A stretch of 64,000 nt of DNA, from the NCBI GenBank assembly GCA_018268085.1, contig JAFDXE010000001.1, positions 62,001 through 126,000 on the forward strand. Reading direction: 5' to 3'. The stretch comes from Bacteroidota bacterium. GTDB lineage: Bacteria; Bacteroidota; Bacteroidia; Chitinophagales; Chitinophagaceae. The position numbers and the translations under genes were made by a program. Below are positions 38,650-48,277 of this stretch, one piece after another. The notes below the pieces were generated by a model. That model searched no databases. It saw only the letters and a program-made list of their open reading frames with translations, and was not told where the DNA came from. The number at the start of each line of letters is the position of its first letter. Position 1 is the first letter of the stretch.

Positions 38650-38698
38650 TATGAATTGTGGATGATGAAAGTTAATTGATGAATGCTGAATTATTAAT
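38650..38698. repeat. Degenerate ATTCANN heptamer repeat upstream of pgi
   Basis: Plus-strand 7-bp units TATGAAT, TGTGGAT, GATGAAA, GTTAATT, GATGAAT, GCTGAAT, TATTAAT keep one register for 49 bp. The array ends 7 nt upstream of the pgi ATG, between pgi and the threonine aldolase gene. Confidence 0.6.
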
Positions 38699-38711
38699 GG
38701 TTGTTTACAGC

Positions 38712-39728
38712 TTACATGCTGTTGATAATGGTGATCAATCGTTCCACCATGGTTGGGGTAACATCCAGGTGTGTTACCATTCGTACCTGCATAGGCGAAA
38801 TCGGGATGCAATAAATATCTTCATTCTTTAAGTATTCTGCAAATGATGAAGCAGTATATGAGCCTGTAACGTCGAAGATGAGGATATTGGTTTCAACCGG
38901 GTACATTCTGCCGATAAAATCTTTTTTCACCAGTGCATGGGCAATCTGCTTTGCATGATGATGATCTTCCGCCAGCCGGTCGATATTATTTTCAAGCGCA
39001 TAAATTCCTGCTGCGGCCAGGTAACCCGCCTGTCGCATGCCGCCTCCAAACACTTTACGGATGCGTCGGGCTTTCTTAATAAATCCGGTTTCGCCCAGCA
39101 ACAAACTACCTACCGGTGCACCCAGTCCTTTACTGAGGCAAACAGAAATGCTGTCGAATAATGCACCATAGGATTTCGGCTTCTCCCCGGTTGCGATCAA
39201 TGCATTCCACAGCCTTGCACCATCCAGGTGAAACTTAAGATTATTTTCCAGGCAAACTTGTTTAATGGTTTCAAGATCAGCAAAATCATAAAAACTCCCG
39301 CCGCCACGGTTGGCAGTATTTTCAACACTCACCAGGCTGGTTCTTGGCTTATGAATATCGTCTGAATTGATGGCCTCGCTTACCTGTTCCGCCGTAATTC
39401 TGCCCCGGTTTCCTTCGATGGTTTTTACCTGGCAGGAACTATTCAATGCGATGCCACCTCCTTCGTAAATGTACACATGGCTGAGCTTATCGCAGATCAC
39501 TTCATCTCCCGGCTGTGTATGGCATTTGATGGCAATCTGGTTGGTCATGGTTCCACTCGGACAAAACAATGCCGCATCCATCCCAAAAATTTCTGCGGCA
39601 AATGCTTCAAGTTGATTAACGGTAGGATCTTCACCAAAAACATCATCGCCAACAGCGGCGTCCATCATGGCTTTCAGCATCCGGGGAGATGGTTTGGTAA
39701 AGGTGTCGGAACGAAGATCTGTCATCAT
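38712..39728 (-). CDS. ltaE: Low-specificity L-threonine aldolase
   Basis: A 338-residue PLP enzyme that cleaves threonine (and allo-threonine) to glycine and acetaldehyde. The N-terminal [37 protein letters not shown] and the PLP lysine Lys200 in [12 protein letters not shown] are diagnostic. It precedes pgi on the minus strand with a 68-nt gap containing a repeat, and the two have no obvious metabolic link. The ATG at 39728 is 5 nt from a -7 promoter element, so its mRNA may lack a leader. Confidence 0.94.
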   Translation of the reverse strand: MMTDLRSDTFTKPSPRMLKAMMDAAVGDDVFGEDPTVNQLEAFAAEIFGMDAALFCPSGTMTNQIAIKCHTQPGDEVICDKLSHVYIYEGGGIALNSSCQVKTIEGNRGRITAEQVSEAINSDDIHKPRTSLVSVENTANRGGGSFYDFADLETIKQVCLENNLKFHLDGARLWNALIATGEKPKSYGALFDSISVCLSKGLGAPVGSLLLGETGFIKKARRIRKVFGGGMRQAGYLAAAGIYALENNIDRLAEDHHHAKQIAHALVKKDFIGRMYPVETNILIFDVTGSYTASSFAEYLKNEDIYCIPISPMQVRMVTHLDVTPTMVERLITIINSM

Positions 39729-39732
39729 AAAA

Positions 39733-39740
39733 CAAAAATA
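39733..39740 (-). promoter_or_regulatory. -7 element just upstream of the threonine aldolase start
   Basis: Minus-strand TATTTTTG matches TAnnTTTG and ends 4 nt before the ATG, implying a leaderless or near-leaderless mRNA. Confidence 0.5.
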
Positions 39741-39896
39741 ATGTTGGTGATGCGATTAACCATAATGGGTAGTGTTACCCCTGAAAAATAATTTCTATAT
39801 GATATTCGCAAAATGAAATTGGTCAAAAGATGTGTAAATTATACACTTTTTATGCATTATTTTCAGTAAATGCTATGAAATTAAAAATCTGCGTGT

Positions 39897-39904
39897 TATC
39901 TTTG
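39897..39904 (+). promoter_or_regulatory. Candidate -7 element for rpoD
   Basis: TATCTTTG matches TAnnTTTG about 100 nt before the rpoD ATG. The 278-nt gap 39729-40006 otherwise shows no gene. The leader is A/T-rich with no hairpin that I can call. Confidence 0.55.
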
Positions 39905-40006
39905 CAAATGATTTCAAGAAAAGAAATTAGCTTTCTTTCTTTGCAACTTTCCCCCAACAAAAATGGTCTATCAACTGTTAATTATTTCAGACATTAAACT
40001 TATACA

Positions 40007-40864
40007 ATGAGGCAACTAAAAATCGCAACACAGATAACTAACCGTGATTCCCAGGCTGTTGAAAAATACCTCCAGGAAATCTCGAAGATATCGATGATTA
40101 CTCCCGAGGAAGAAACCATCCTGGCCCAGAAAATTAAAATGGGCGATCAGCGTGCGTTGGATAAATTGGTTCAGGCCAATTTAAGGTTTGTTGTGTCAGT
40201 AGCCAAACAATACCAGCACCAGGGACTTTCCCTGAGTGACCTGATCAATGAGGGAAATCTTGGTTTGATCAAAGCTGCACAGCGATTTGATGAAACGAAA
40301 GGTTTTAAATTCATTTCATATGCAGTTTGGTGGATTCGTCAATCCATCCTGCAGGCTTTGGCAGAACAGGGAAGGCTGGTTCGTTTGCCTCAGAATAAAA
40401 TTGGTACTTACAATAAAGCAAATAAAGCCTACATGGCATTTGAACAGGAACACGAACGTGAACCATCAACTGAGGAACTGGCAGAATTACTGGAGATGAG
40501 TGAAACTGAGATCAATAATATTTTCCAGAGTAACACCAGGCATACTTCACTCGATGCACCGGTTCATGAAGCAGAAGATGTAGCTATGGGCGATTTGCTG
40601 AAAGGCGGTGATGAAACAGATGAAGACGTGATGCATGATTCATTGAAAAATGAAATCCGCCGCGTACTTAAATCTTTAAGTCCACGTGAAGCAGAAATTG
40701 TTAATGCTTATTTTGGCTTAGACGGCGAAAATGGTGTAACCATTGAACAGATCGGGCAGAAGTATGATCTTACCAAAGAACGTATTCGCCAAATCAAAGA
40801 AAGAGCAATCAAACGTTTACAAAAAGCACGTTACAGCGGTGCGCTGAAAGCTTACCTGGGTTAA
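40007..40864 (+). CDS. rpoD: Primary RNA polymerase sigma factor (sigma-70)
   Basis: A 285-residue housekeeping sigma factor of the short Bacteroidota type, lacking region 1.1. Region 1.2 starts at DSQAVEKYLQEIS. Region 2 has NLRFVVSVAKQYQHQGLSLSDLINEGNLGLIKAAQRFD and the -7-recognising KFISYAVWWIRQSILQAL. Region 3 and region 4 (SLSPREAEIVNAYFGL, EQIGQKYDLTKERIRQIKERAIKRL) are complete. It reads the TAnnTTTG promoters seen throughout this window. Confidence 0.96.
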   Translation: MRQLKIATQITNRDSQAVEKYLQEISKISMITPEEETILAQKIKMGDQRALDKLVQANLRFVVSVAKQYQHQGLSLSDLINEGNLGLIKAAQRFDETKGFKFISYAVWWIRQSILQALAEQGRLVRLPQNKIGTYNKANKAYMAFEQEHEREPSTEELAELLEMSETEINNIFQSNTRHTSLDAPVHEAEDVAMGDLLKGGDETDEDVMHDSLKNEIRRVLKSLSPREAEIVNAYFGLDGENGVTIEQIGQKYDLTKERIRQIKERAIKRLQKARYSGALKAYLG

Positions 40865-40887
40865 GGTAACTTTTACAGGATATTCAA

Positions 40888-40918
40888 AGAGCCGGATCTG
40901 AATTGATCCGGCTTTTTC
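40888..40918 (+). terminator. Rho-independent terminator after rpoD
   Basis: AGCCGGATC (40890-40898), a 6-nt loop, GATCCGGCT (40905-40913), then T-run. Confidence 0.92.
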
Positions 40919-40956
40919 ATTTTACATTGTAGCGGTTCATCTGATCCTGTCTCATC

Positions 40957-40998
40957 ATTATTCATTTCATATTTTTAATTTCTCATTTCCTATTTCTT
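40957..40998 (+). repeat. ATTTCNN heptamer tandem repeat, six units
   Basis: Units ATTATTC, ATTTCAT, ATTTTTA, ATTTCTC, ATTTCCT and ATTTCTT lie end to end, 21 nt before the -7 element TAAATTTG of the DUF4249 gene. Confidence 0.6.
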
Positions 40999-41019
40999 TC
41001 CATACTTCACTTCTTACCG

Positions 41020-41027
41020 TAAATTTG
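41020..41027 (+). promoter_or_regulatory. -7 element giving a leaderless DUF4249 mRNA
   Basis: TAAATTTG ends 4 nt before the ATG at 41032. The transcript start should fall on or next to the start codon. Confidence 0.6.
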
Positions 41028-41031
41028 CAGT

Positions 41032-41916
41032 ATGAATAAACTGATCACGCTCACCATATTCATTGCCGGAATACTCTTTTCTTCCTGCGAAAAAAATATC
41101 AATTTCGAATTAAACAAACCAGCCAACGTGTTGGTAGTAGATGCTGAAATTGAATCGGGCAAAGCGCCTACCGTAATTCTTACAAAGAGCATCTCGTTCT
41201 TCAGCCAGATAGATCCGGCAATTTTCGATTCGTTATTTGTTCACAACGCCGATGTGTACATATCAAACGGAACACTTACGCATAAATTGAAAGAGTATAA
41301 TTATTCACTGGTTCCGGGTTATTTTGCATTTGTGTACAGCATCGATTCGTCTTCTTTATCCACTGCATTTGTGGGAGAATTCAATACAGATTATACGTTA
41401 AGGATTGTTTCAGAAGGACAGGAATATACAGCGAGTACAAAAATTCCGGCTTTGAACATCTATCCTGATTCTTTTTATTTTAAAGTAGCACCGCAAAATC
41501 CGGATACCAACAAACGGGTTATGTTTTTAAAAGCTACCGATCCTCCCGGGCTTGGCAATTGTGTTCGCTATTATACCAAAACAAACAGCGATCCTTTTTT
41601 CCCAGGCTGGAATTCGGTATTCGACGACCAGATCATAGACGGCACTACTTATGAAGTGCAATTACCTGCCGGCGTGGATAAAAACAAAGAGCCGAAAATT
41701 GACAGCACTTTTTTTAAAAGAGGAGATACCGTTACCCTTAAATTCTGCAACATCAACCGGGCCACCTACGATTTCTGGAGTACCTGGGAATTTGCTTTCC
41801 AGAGTATCGGCAACCCATTCTCCCAACCAAATAAAGTTACCGGTAATGTTTCCAACGGTGCACTCGGAGCTTTTTGCGGATATGCTGCCTGGTATGGAAC
41901 CAAAGTGGTGGAATAA
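41032..41916 (+). CDS. DUF4249 lipoprotein
   Basis: A 294-residue lipoprotein (FSSC, Cys19). The DUF4249 pattern is present: an early VLVVDAEIESGKAPTVILTKS, the ADVYISNG strand, VGEFNTDYTLRIV, and the C-terminal NPFSQPNKVTGNVSNGALGAFCGYAAW. Family members often sit next to a TonB-dependent receptor. None is adjacent here, so its partner is elsewhere or it acts alone. Its function is unknown. Confidence 0.85.
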   Translation: MNKLITLTIFIAGILFSSCEKNINFELNKPANVLVVDAEIESGKAPTVILTKSISFFSQIDPAIFDSLFVHNADVYISNGTLTHKLKEYNYSLVPGYFAFVYSIDSSSLSTAFVGEFNTDYTLRIVSEGQEYTASTKIPALNIYPDSFYFKVAPQNPDTNKRVMFLKATDPPGLGNCVRYYTKTNSDPFFPGWNSVFDDQIIDGTTYEVQLPAGVDKNKEPKIDSTFFKRGDTVTLKFCNINRATYDFWSTWEFAFQSIGNPFSQPNKVTGNVSNGALGAFCGYAAWYGTKVVE

Positions 41917-42016
41917 CAATAACGCATAAACGAACTTATCTTCAATTCATTTATACAAACATACACGGTAAAACAGGAACAACTCCTTTGGCCGATATAA
42001 ACAACTACACATCTTT

Positions 42017-42964
42017 ATGAACAGAGTGATCAAAGAAAAAGTAAACTGCCTCATTATAGGATCAGGGCCGGCAGGATATACTGCAGCCATTTATTCTGCC
42101 CGTGCCAATATGAAGCCCGTTTTATACCAGGGGATACAACCCGGCGGACAGTTAACCATTACCACTGAAGTTGAAAATTATCCCGGTTACCCCGATGGCA
42201 TCCAGGGACCGGAAATGATGATACATTTTGAAAAGCAGGCTGCCCGTATGGGTGCAGATATCCGTTACGGACTGGCAACGAATGTAGATTTCAGCGCCCA
42301 TCCGTTACTGGTAGAAATAGATGAGGAATACTGGATAGAAGCCAATTCGGTTATCATCAGCACAGGTGCTTCTGCAAAATGGCTCGGACTGGAAAGCGAA
42401 CAAAGACTAAATGGATATGGCGTGAGTGCCTGCGCCGTTTGTGATGGATTCTTTTTTAAAGGGAAAGAAGTAGCCATCATCGGAGCCGGCGATACTGCCG
42501 CAGAAGAAGCATTGTACCTGTCAAAAATTTGCAGTACCGTTCACATGATCGTACGCCGCGACCAGATGCGGGCAAGTAAGATTATGCAGGACCGCGTGAT
42601 TGCAACCGAAAATATAAAGATGTACTGGAACTCGGAAGCTGATGAAGTTCTCGGAGATAAAAAAGTAGATGGACTAAGAATCCTGAACAACAAAACAGGA
42701 GAAAAACAGGAAATAGCAATCAGCGCCTTCTTTGTTGCCATCGGGCATGAACCCAATAGTAAAATTTTTAAAGGCTGGTTAGAAATGGATGAAACCGGTT
42801 ATATCAAAACAATACCCGGCACCAGCAAAACAAATGTAGCCGGTGTTTTTGCCGCAGGAGATGTGCAGGATAAAATATACAGGCAGGCGGTAACGGCAGC
42901 GGGTAGTGGCTGCATGGCTGCATTGGATGCAGAACGCTATTTAAGTGAAAAAGGGCTTCATTGA
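42017..42964 (+). CDS. trxB: Thioredoxin-disulfide reductase
   Basis: A 315-residue FAD/NADPH enzyme that reduces thioredoxin. The FAD-binding GSGPAGYTAAIYSARA, the redox disulfide Cys139-Ala-Val-Cys142-Asp in SACAVCDG, the NADPH-binding GAGDTAAEEALYLS and the C-terminal VFAAGDVQD all match low-molecular-weight TrxB. It is followed after 25 nt by folB, probably in one operon with the TPR gene. Confidence 0.96.
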   Translation: MNRVIKEKVNCLIIGSGPAGYTAAIYSARANMKPVLYQGIQPGGQLTITTEVENYPGYPDGIQGPEMMIHFEKQAARMGADIRYGLATNVDFSAHPLLVEIDEEYWIEANSVIISTGASAKWLGLESEQRLNGYGVSACAVCDGFFFKGKEVAIIGAGDTAAEEALYLSKICSTVHMIVRRDQMRASKIMQDRVIATENIKMYWNSEADEVLGDKKVDGLRILNNKTGEKQEIAISAFFVAIGHEPNSKIFKGWLEMDETGYIKTIPGTSKTNVAGVFAAGDVQDKIYRQAVTAAGSGCMAALDAERYLSEKGLH

Positions 42965-42989
42965 TTGTAAGCAGAGATAAATTCAAATC

Positions 42990-43340
42990 GTGGTAACCAT
43001 TCACCTTCATAACCTGCAATTTTTCGCTCATCATGGTTTGCATGATGAAGAAGCAATCACCGGAACTGATTTTTCAGTATCGGTAGATATTTTTTTTGAT
43101 CCGGGCGAAAAGATCACTTCCATTCATCAAACCATAAATTATACGGAAGTATATCAACTGGTAGAAAGGTATATGTCGCACCCGGTAGCTTTACTGGAAA
43201 TGCTGGCTGAAAACATCTGTGATGCAATATATTCAATGGACAAGCGTATAAAGAATATTAACATCAGCATTAACAAATTACACCCGCCCATCAGCAATTT
43301 TATAGGTAGTGTAGGTGTAACTTTTCATAAAGCGTATTGA
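42990..43340 (+). CDS. folB: Dihydroneopterin aldolase
   Basis: A 116-residue folate-pathway enzyme that converts 7,8-dihydroneopterin to 6-hydroxymethyl-dihydropterin and glycolaldehyde. FFAHHGLHDEEAITGTDFSV and TINYTEVYQLVER, followed by ALLEMLAENICDAI and the conserved lysine in INKLHPPI, are typical. The start codon is GTG at 42990. It overlaps the next ATG by one base (TGATG), so translation is coupled. Confidence 0.93.
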   Translation: MVTIHLHNLQFFAHHGLHDEEAITGTDFSVSVDIFFDPGEKITSIHQTINYTEVYQLVERYMSHPVALLEMLAENICDAIYSMDKRIKNINISINKLHPPISNFIGSVGVTFHKAY

Positions 43341-44107
43341 TGAAGTCATCCATAAAAATCCTGTGTTTACTGTGCTGCCTGTTCTTTAATTCACTGGTAA
43401 CAGGTGCCCAGGATTTTAATGCCATGATAAAAGAAGCCGACAGGCTGGAAGCCATCCCAAACGAAAAAGCTGCACTCCATGAATTTAAAGAAGCACTGAA
43501 AATTCAACCGCTGAGTCTTTACGCCTTAACCAAATGCAGCGAGCTTTGCAGCCGGATTGCCGGGCGGGAACAAAATGCTCAATCAAAGGAGAACTACAAC
43601 CAGGCTGCAATCATCTACGCCAGAACCGCTTTAAAAATTCATCCCAATAGTGATGAAGCCAATGTAGCCATTGCCATTGCTATTGGCCGAACCTTACTGA
43701 AAAAAAGCGGCAAGGAAAAAGTTTCCATCATTAAGGAAATAAAAGAGTATGTTGATAAAGCCCTGAAAATAAATCCTAAAAATTTCAAAGCCTGGCACAT
43801 ACTCGGAAAATGGAATTACGAGATTTATAATTTGTCGGGGCTCGAACGAACCTGGGCAAAAGTTTTTTATGGCGGCATACCGGCGAATGCTTCATTAAAG
43901 GAAGCGATTACAGCTTACGAAAAAGCAAAAGAACTCAATCCGTCTTTTGCACTCAACTACCTTGAACTCGCAAGGGCTTATCACAAAAACGATGAAACAC
44001 CCAAAGCCATCGCCATGCTTAAAATTGTACAATCGCTACCTGTGCAAACTGAAGACGATCCCCGCATAAAAAAAGAAGCAGCAACACTGCTTAAAAACTG
44101 GCAATAA
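43340..44107 (+). CDS. Secreted TPR-repeat protein
   Basis: About 255 residues, with a signal peptide (cleavage near VTGAQDF). TPR-like helices run from about residue 25: EKAALHEFKEALKIQPLSLYAL, YARTALKIHPNSDEANVAIAIAIGR, and EAITAYEKAKELNPSFALNYLELARAYHKNDETPKAIAMLK. The middle part (VKEYVDKALKINPKNFKAWHILGKWNYEI) recalls the bacterial relatives of eukaryotic regulator-of-microtubule-dynamics proteins. The ATG at 43340 overlaps the folB stop. It probably acts as a periplasmic scaffold. Its partner is unknown. Confidence 0.75.
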   Translation: MKSSIKILCLLCCLFFNSLVTGAQDFNAMIKEADRLEAIPNEKAALHEFKEALKIQPLSLYALTKCSELCSRIAGREQNAQSKENYNQAAIIYARTALKIHPNSDEANVAIAIAIGRTLLKKSGKEKVSIIKEIKEYVDKALKINPKNFKAWHILGKWNYEIYNLSGLERTWAKVFYGGIPANASLKEAITAYEKAKELNPSFALNYLELARAYHKNDETPKAIAMLKIVQSLPVQTEDDPRIKKEAATLLKNWQ

Positions 44108-44162
44108 TACATGTACGGCAACAGCAACTGATCTTTTTCGATTACCTTGAAAAAAAATTGAT

Positions 44163-46124
44163 ATGCGTGTATTTTTCCTCCTTTGTCTTGTTTGCCTGTA
44201 CAATAGCAGCAACGCCCAAAGTAAAGAACCATTCCCTGTGTCGGTATATGATCCTCATGTATTATTTGCACCAGCGATGTATGAATCTTTTGTAAACGAT
44301 TCGAGAGCTGCTACGGGAGAACCCGGTACCGCATACTGGCAAAACAAAGCAGATTACGAAATGAATGTTTCACTCGATACAGCATTGAATACTGTTTCCG
44401 GTTCTGTTACCATCACCTATACGAATAACAGTCCGTTTACTTTGCCTTTCCTATGGCTGCAATTAGATCAGAATTTGTTTGATAAAAATAGTCGCGGACA
44501 GGCACGCATGCCCGTTGGCGCCCGAAGCCGTTACGGCGATGCAAAATCTAATTTCAATGGTGGTGTGAAACTGGGTGCTGTGAAGATTATCGGCGACAAA
44601 TCTATCAACGCCGATTATACGGTAACGGATACCCGAATGCAGGTAAGATTACCCAACAATCTAAAATCAAAAGGAGGACAGGTAAAAATTAAGATTGATT
44701 ATTCATTCACTTTGCCGCAATACGGAGCCGATCGCTGTGGAATCTTAAAAACAAAAAAAGGAGATATTTACGCCGTAGCCCAGTGGTATCCGAGAATGTG
44801 TGTGTTTGATGACATAAGAGGATGGAATACCGATCCGTATCTCGGGCCAAGTGAGTTCTATCTTGAATACGGCGATTTCGATTTTTACATAACGGCACCT
44901 TCATCCCATATCGTGGTGGCCAGCGGTGAATTACAGAACCCGGCTGAAGTACTCAGCGCTGTAGAACTAAAAAGATACAATGAAGCCCGCCAGAGCGATC
45001 AGACGGTAATGATCCGGAAAGAAGAAGAAGTGGAACAGGCCGGTACACAGGCAAAAACATCCGTATTGAAATGGCATTATAAGATCAATAATGCAAGGGA
45101 TGCATCATGGGCTTCTTCAAAAGCATTTATGTGGGACGCAGCAAGAATAAATCTTCCGTCGGGTAAAAAAGCACTGGCCATGAGTGTGTACCCTGTAGAA
45201 AGCAAGGGCATAAAAGGGTGGGGCCGGGCTACAGAATATACAAAAGGAAGTATTGAAAATTATAGCCGGAGATGGTTCGAGTATCCGTACCCGGTAGCAA
45301 CCAATGTGGCAAGCAATATCAGCGGTATGGAATACCCGGGCATTGTGTTCTGTAGTTCATTTGCGAGGGAAGACGGATTGTTTGGGGTAACCGATCATGA
45401 ATTCGGCCATACCTGGTTCCCAATGATCGTAGGCAGCAATGAAAGGCGATATGGCTGGATGGATGAAGGATTCAATACATTCATCAATTCTCTTGCACAC
45501 GAAGATTTTAATAAGGGCGAATACAAGTCGGGGAAACAGAAAATGGAAGAAATCGCACCATACCTTTTTGGGGAAGGCAGTGAATCGATATTTAATACAC
45601 CAGATGCCTTAAAAGAAAAAAACATAGGAAATGAATTGTATTTTAAACCGGCACTCGGGCTAAAATTATTGCGTGATGAAATTATTGGTGCCGACAGGTT
45701 TGACTATGCTTTTAAAACCTATATCAATCGCTGGGCTTATAAACACCCGACACCGTGGGATTTTTTCAGAACAATGGATAATGCTGCCGGCGAAGACCTT
45801 GGTTGGTTCTGGAAAGGCTGGTATCTCGAAAATTTTAAACTCGACCAGGCAATAAAAGAAGTGACATACGATACCAGTAATGTGGCTAACGGTGCTGTGG
45901 TAACGATCGTTAACCTGCAACAGATGGCGATGCCGGTTACCATTGGTTATGAAACAAAATCCGGCACAAAAGGAACCATTAAACTACCGGTTGAAATTTG
46001 GAATAATACAAGCAGCTTTAAAGTAAAGATCCCGGTAACAGAAGAATTGAAGTCGGTAACTATTGACCCGGAAAAAGTATTTCCCGATTTTAATTTTTCA
46101 AATAACAACTGGTTAAATAAATAA
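44163..46124 (+). CDS. M1-family zinc metallopeptidase
   Basis: A 653-residue secreted gluzincin aminopeptidase relative. Zinc ligands His412 and His416, with catalytic Glu413, are in DHEFGHTWF, and the third ligand Glu435 is in GWMDEGFN. The substrate loop SGMEYPGI (about 387-394) replaces the canonical GAMEN. A beta-sandwich N-terminal domain (about 55-250) matches the M1 fold. A signal peptide is present. It likely trims peptides in the periplasm. It is closed by a bidirectional terminator. Confidence 0.9.
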   Translation: MRVFFLLCLVCLYNSSNAQSKEPFPVSVYDPHVLFAPAMYESFVNDSRAATGEPGTAYWQNKADYEMNVSLDTALNTVSGSVTITYTNNSPFTLPFLWLQLDQNLFDKNSRGQARMPVGARSRYGDAKSNFNGGVKLGAVKIIGDKSINADYTVTDTRMQVRLPNNLKSKGGQVKIKIDYSFTLPQYGADRCGILKTKKGDIYAVAQWYPRMCVFDDIRGWNTDPYLGPSEFYLEYGDFDFYITAPSSHIVVASGELQNPAEVLSAVELKRYNEARQSDQTVMIRKEEEVEQAGTQAKTSVLKWHYKINNARDASWASSKAFMWDAARINLPSGKKALAMSVYPVESKGIKGWGRATEYTKGSIENYSRRWFEYPYPVATNVASNISGMEYPGIVFCSSFAREDGLFGVTDHEFGHTWFPMIVGSNERRYGWMDEGFNTFINSLAHEDFNKGEYKSGKQKMEEIAPYLFGEGSESIFNTPDALKEKNIGNELYFKPALGLKLLRDEIIGADRFDYAFKTYINRWAYKHPTPWDFFRTMDNAAGEDLGWFWKGWYLENFKLDQAIKEVTYDTSNVANGAVVTIVNLQQMAMPVTIGYETKSGTKGTIKLPVEIWNNTSSFKVKIPVTEELKSVTIDPEKVFPDFNFSNNNWLNK

Positions 46125-46177
46125 GAACCGGATCCAGGTTTACAGCCTTCGATGTTCAACACGTCTTCATCTTAAAA

Positions 46178-46216
46178 AAAGCCCCGCATTTAATTGCAGG
46201 GCTTTCCTGTTTTTTA
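46178..46216. terminator. Bidirectional terminator between the M1 peptidase and acs
   Basis: AAAGCCC (46178-46184) pairs with GGGCTTT (46199-46205), with further CGCA/TGC pairing inside. A T-run follows on the plus strand and an A-run precedes it, so it serves both converging genes. Confidence 0.85.
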
Positions 46217-46224
46217 CAAACGTA

Positions 46225-48162
46225 TTACAACTTGCCATGTTTGATTTCATTCACCACTTCAGGATCAAGAAGGGTAGTGGTATCGCCGAGGTTCTCCATT
46301 TCTCCTTCCGCTATCTTGCGCAGAATACGACGCATGATTTTACCACTTCTTGTTTTTGGAAGTCCGCTTACAAACTGGATCTTATCCGGCTTTGCAATGG
46401 GCCCGATGATCTTACTAACGGTAAGGCTTATGTCTAAACGACGCAGGTTTTCGTCGCCATGATGACCATTGTAAATTACATAAGCATAAATACCCTGTCC
46501 CTTAATGTCATGCGGGTATCCAACCACAGCGCTTTCCACAACGCCGCTGTGCATGTTGATCGCATTTTCTACCTCCGCCGTTCCAATCCGGTGACCGCTG
46601 ATATTTAATACATCATCTACACGACCGGTGATACGGTAATTTCCATCGGCATCTTTCAATGCACCGTCGCCGGTAAAATACAAACCAGGGTAAGTGGCGA
46701 AATAATTGGTGCGGCAACGTTCATGATCTCCCCAGGTTGTTCGTAAAATACCCGGCCATGGCGCTTTAATACAAAGGTTTCCTTTCATAACACCGTGTTC
46801 ATCTCTTTCCGTAATTTCTTCACCACGCTCATCTACCAGAACAGGCTGTACACCAGGCATAGGCAATGTTGCCCATGAAGGTTTGGCAGGCGTTACTCCG
46901 GCCATATTACTGATCAGGCAGGCACCGGTTTCAGTTTGCCACCAGGTATCTACCACGGGGCATTTGCCTTTACCTACATTTTCATCATACCAATGCCATG
47001 CTTCTTCATTAATTGGTTCACCAACGGTGCCGAGTACCTGCAATGAACTGAGGTCTTTACCTTTTAACGGATCCGTTCCATAACTCATAAGGCTGCGTAT
47101 AGCTGTAGGCGCCGTATAAATACAATTTACTTTATGACGTTCTACAATGTCCCAGAACCGTCCTGCATCGGGCCAGGTTGGAATACCTTCAAACATTACG
47201 GAAGAAGCACCTGCGCTGGTTGGTCCGTAAACAATATAACTATGACCGGTAATCCAGCCGATATCAGCCGTACAGAAATGAATATTGCCCGGCTTGTACT
47301 GAAATACATTTACGAATGTGTAATTTGTCCACAACATATATCCACCGCAGGAATGTACCACACCTTTGGGTTTGCCGGTACTTCCGGAAGTGTATAATAT
47401 AAACAGCGGATCTTCTGCATCCATTTCAACAGCGGGGAAATTTACTTCGCCGTTTTTTTCCAACTGGTCCAAAGCAAATTCCATTTCATCTTCCCACCAT
47501 ACGTCGCGGCCTTTTATCATACTAACGGGAGTGCGTGTACGCGTATACACAATTACTCTTTTAATTGTTCGGTTTCCTACCAGCGCATCGTCTATCACAC
47601 TTTTTAAAGGAATATCTTTACCGCCTCGATAAGCGCCATCGCAGGTAATAATAAATTCCGCCTGTGCATCATACAACCTGTCTGCAATACTTTGTGCGCT
47701 GAATCCACCGAATATCACACTATGAATGGCACCGATACGGGCACATGCCAGTACAGCATACGCCAGTTCAGGAACCATTCCCATATATATACAAACACGG
47801 TCGCCTTTTTTTACACCATTGTTTACCAGCATCTGTGCTGCCTGGCAAACGCGTTTATGCAGGCGGGCATAAGTAACCACCCGAACTCTTTCTTCCGGAT
47901 TGTTGGGCTCCCAAATGAAAGCTGGTGTGTTGGCTTTTTCAGGAAGATGTCGGTCAATGCAATTCTCTGTGATGTTCAGCTTTCCTCCTTTGAACCATTC
48001 TATTTTAGGTTCTGTGAAATTCCAGTCGAGTACTTTGTCCCATTTCCTGCGCCACGTAAAATTTTCCGCCACATTTCCCCAAAATGCCTCCGGGTCTTCC
48101 ACACTTCTTTTATAATCGGCGTGATACTGTTCTAAACTTTTAATCTGATAAGGATATGACAT
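46225..48162 (-). CDS. acs: Acetyl-CoA synthetase (AMP-forming)
   Basis: A 645-residue adenylate-forming enzyme that activates acetate (possibly also propionate) to acetyl-CoA in the cytosol. YTSGSTGKPKGVVHS (about residues 263-277), WWQTETGACL, YFTGDGALKDADGNYRITGRVDDVLNISGHRIGTAEVE and the acetyl-regulated lysine Lys608 in TRSGKIMRR are all present. It is divergent from the InsA-like regulator. The repeats in the 115-nt gap suggest shared control. Confidence 0.97.
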   Translation of the reverse strand: MSYPYQIKSLEQYHADYKRSVEDPEAFWGNVAENFTWRRKWDKVLDWNFTEPKIEWFKGGKLNITENCIDRHLPEKANTPAFIWEPNNPEERVRVVTYARLHKRVCQAAQMLVNNGVKKGDRVCIYMGMVPELAYAVLACARIGAIHSVIFGGFSAQSIADRLYDAQAEFIITCDGAYRGGKDIPLKSVIDDALVGNRTIKRVIVYTRTRTPVSMIKGRDVWWEDEMEFALDQLEKNGEVNFPAVEMDAEDPLFILYTSGSTGKPKGVVHSCGGYMLWTNYTFVNVFQYKPGNIHFCTADIGWITGHSYIVYGPTSAGASSVMFEGIPTWPDAGRFWDIVERHKVNCIYTAPTAIRSLMSYGTDPLKGKDLSSLQVLGTVGEPINEEAWHWYDENVGKGKCPVVDTWWQTETGACLISNMAGVTPAKPSWATLPMPGVQPVLVDERGEEITERDEHGVMKGNLCIKAPWPGILRTTWGDHERCRTNYFATYPGLYFTGDGALKDADGNYRITGRVDDVLNISGHRIGTAEVENAINMHSGVVESAVVGYPHDIKGQGIYAYVIYNGHHGDENLRRLDISLTVSKIIGPIAKPDKIQFVSGLPKTRSGKIMRRILRKIAEGEMENLGDTTTLLDPEVVNEIKHGKL

Positions 48163-48221
48163 AGCAATAGTTTTTGTAACCTAAAAGTACTTGCTTCTGC
48201 AATGCCGGGCGAATTATTTCC

Positions 48222-48256
48222 TGCTAATTAGGTATAGTTTTGCTAATTAAGTATAG
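48222..48256. promoter_or_regulatory. Tandem operator-like repeats between acs and the InsA-like gene
   Basis: TGCTAATTAGGTATAG (48222-48237) and TGCTAATTAAGTATAG (48241-48256) match at 15 of 16 bases with a 19-bp period. A TAnnTTTG element, TAGTTTTG (48235-48242), lies across the gap between them on the plus strand. A protein bound here would cover the regulator promoter. They are 60-94 bp upstream of the acs ATG. Confidence 0.7.
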
Positions 48257-48277
48257 GCAATGTTGTAGATTGCTGTT

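Noticed and set aside
38644..38811. N-terminal extension of pgi
   Set aside because: It is repeat-derived and overlaps the threonine aldolase gene, and family members start at the position of the ATG at 38643.
31239..41000. CRISPR array
   Set aside because: The repeats have a 7-bp period without constant spacers, and no cas gene is present.
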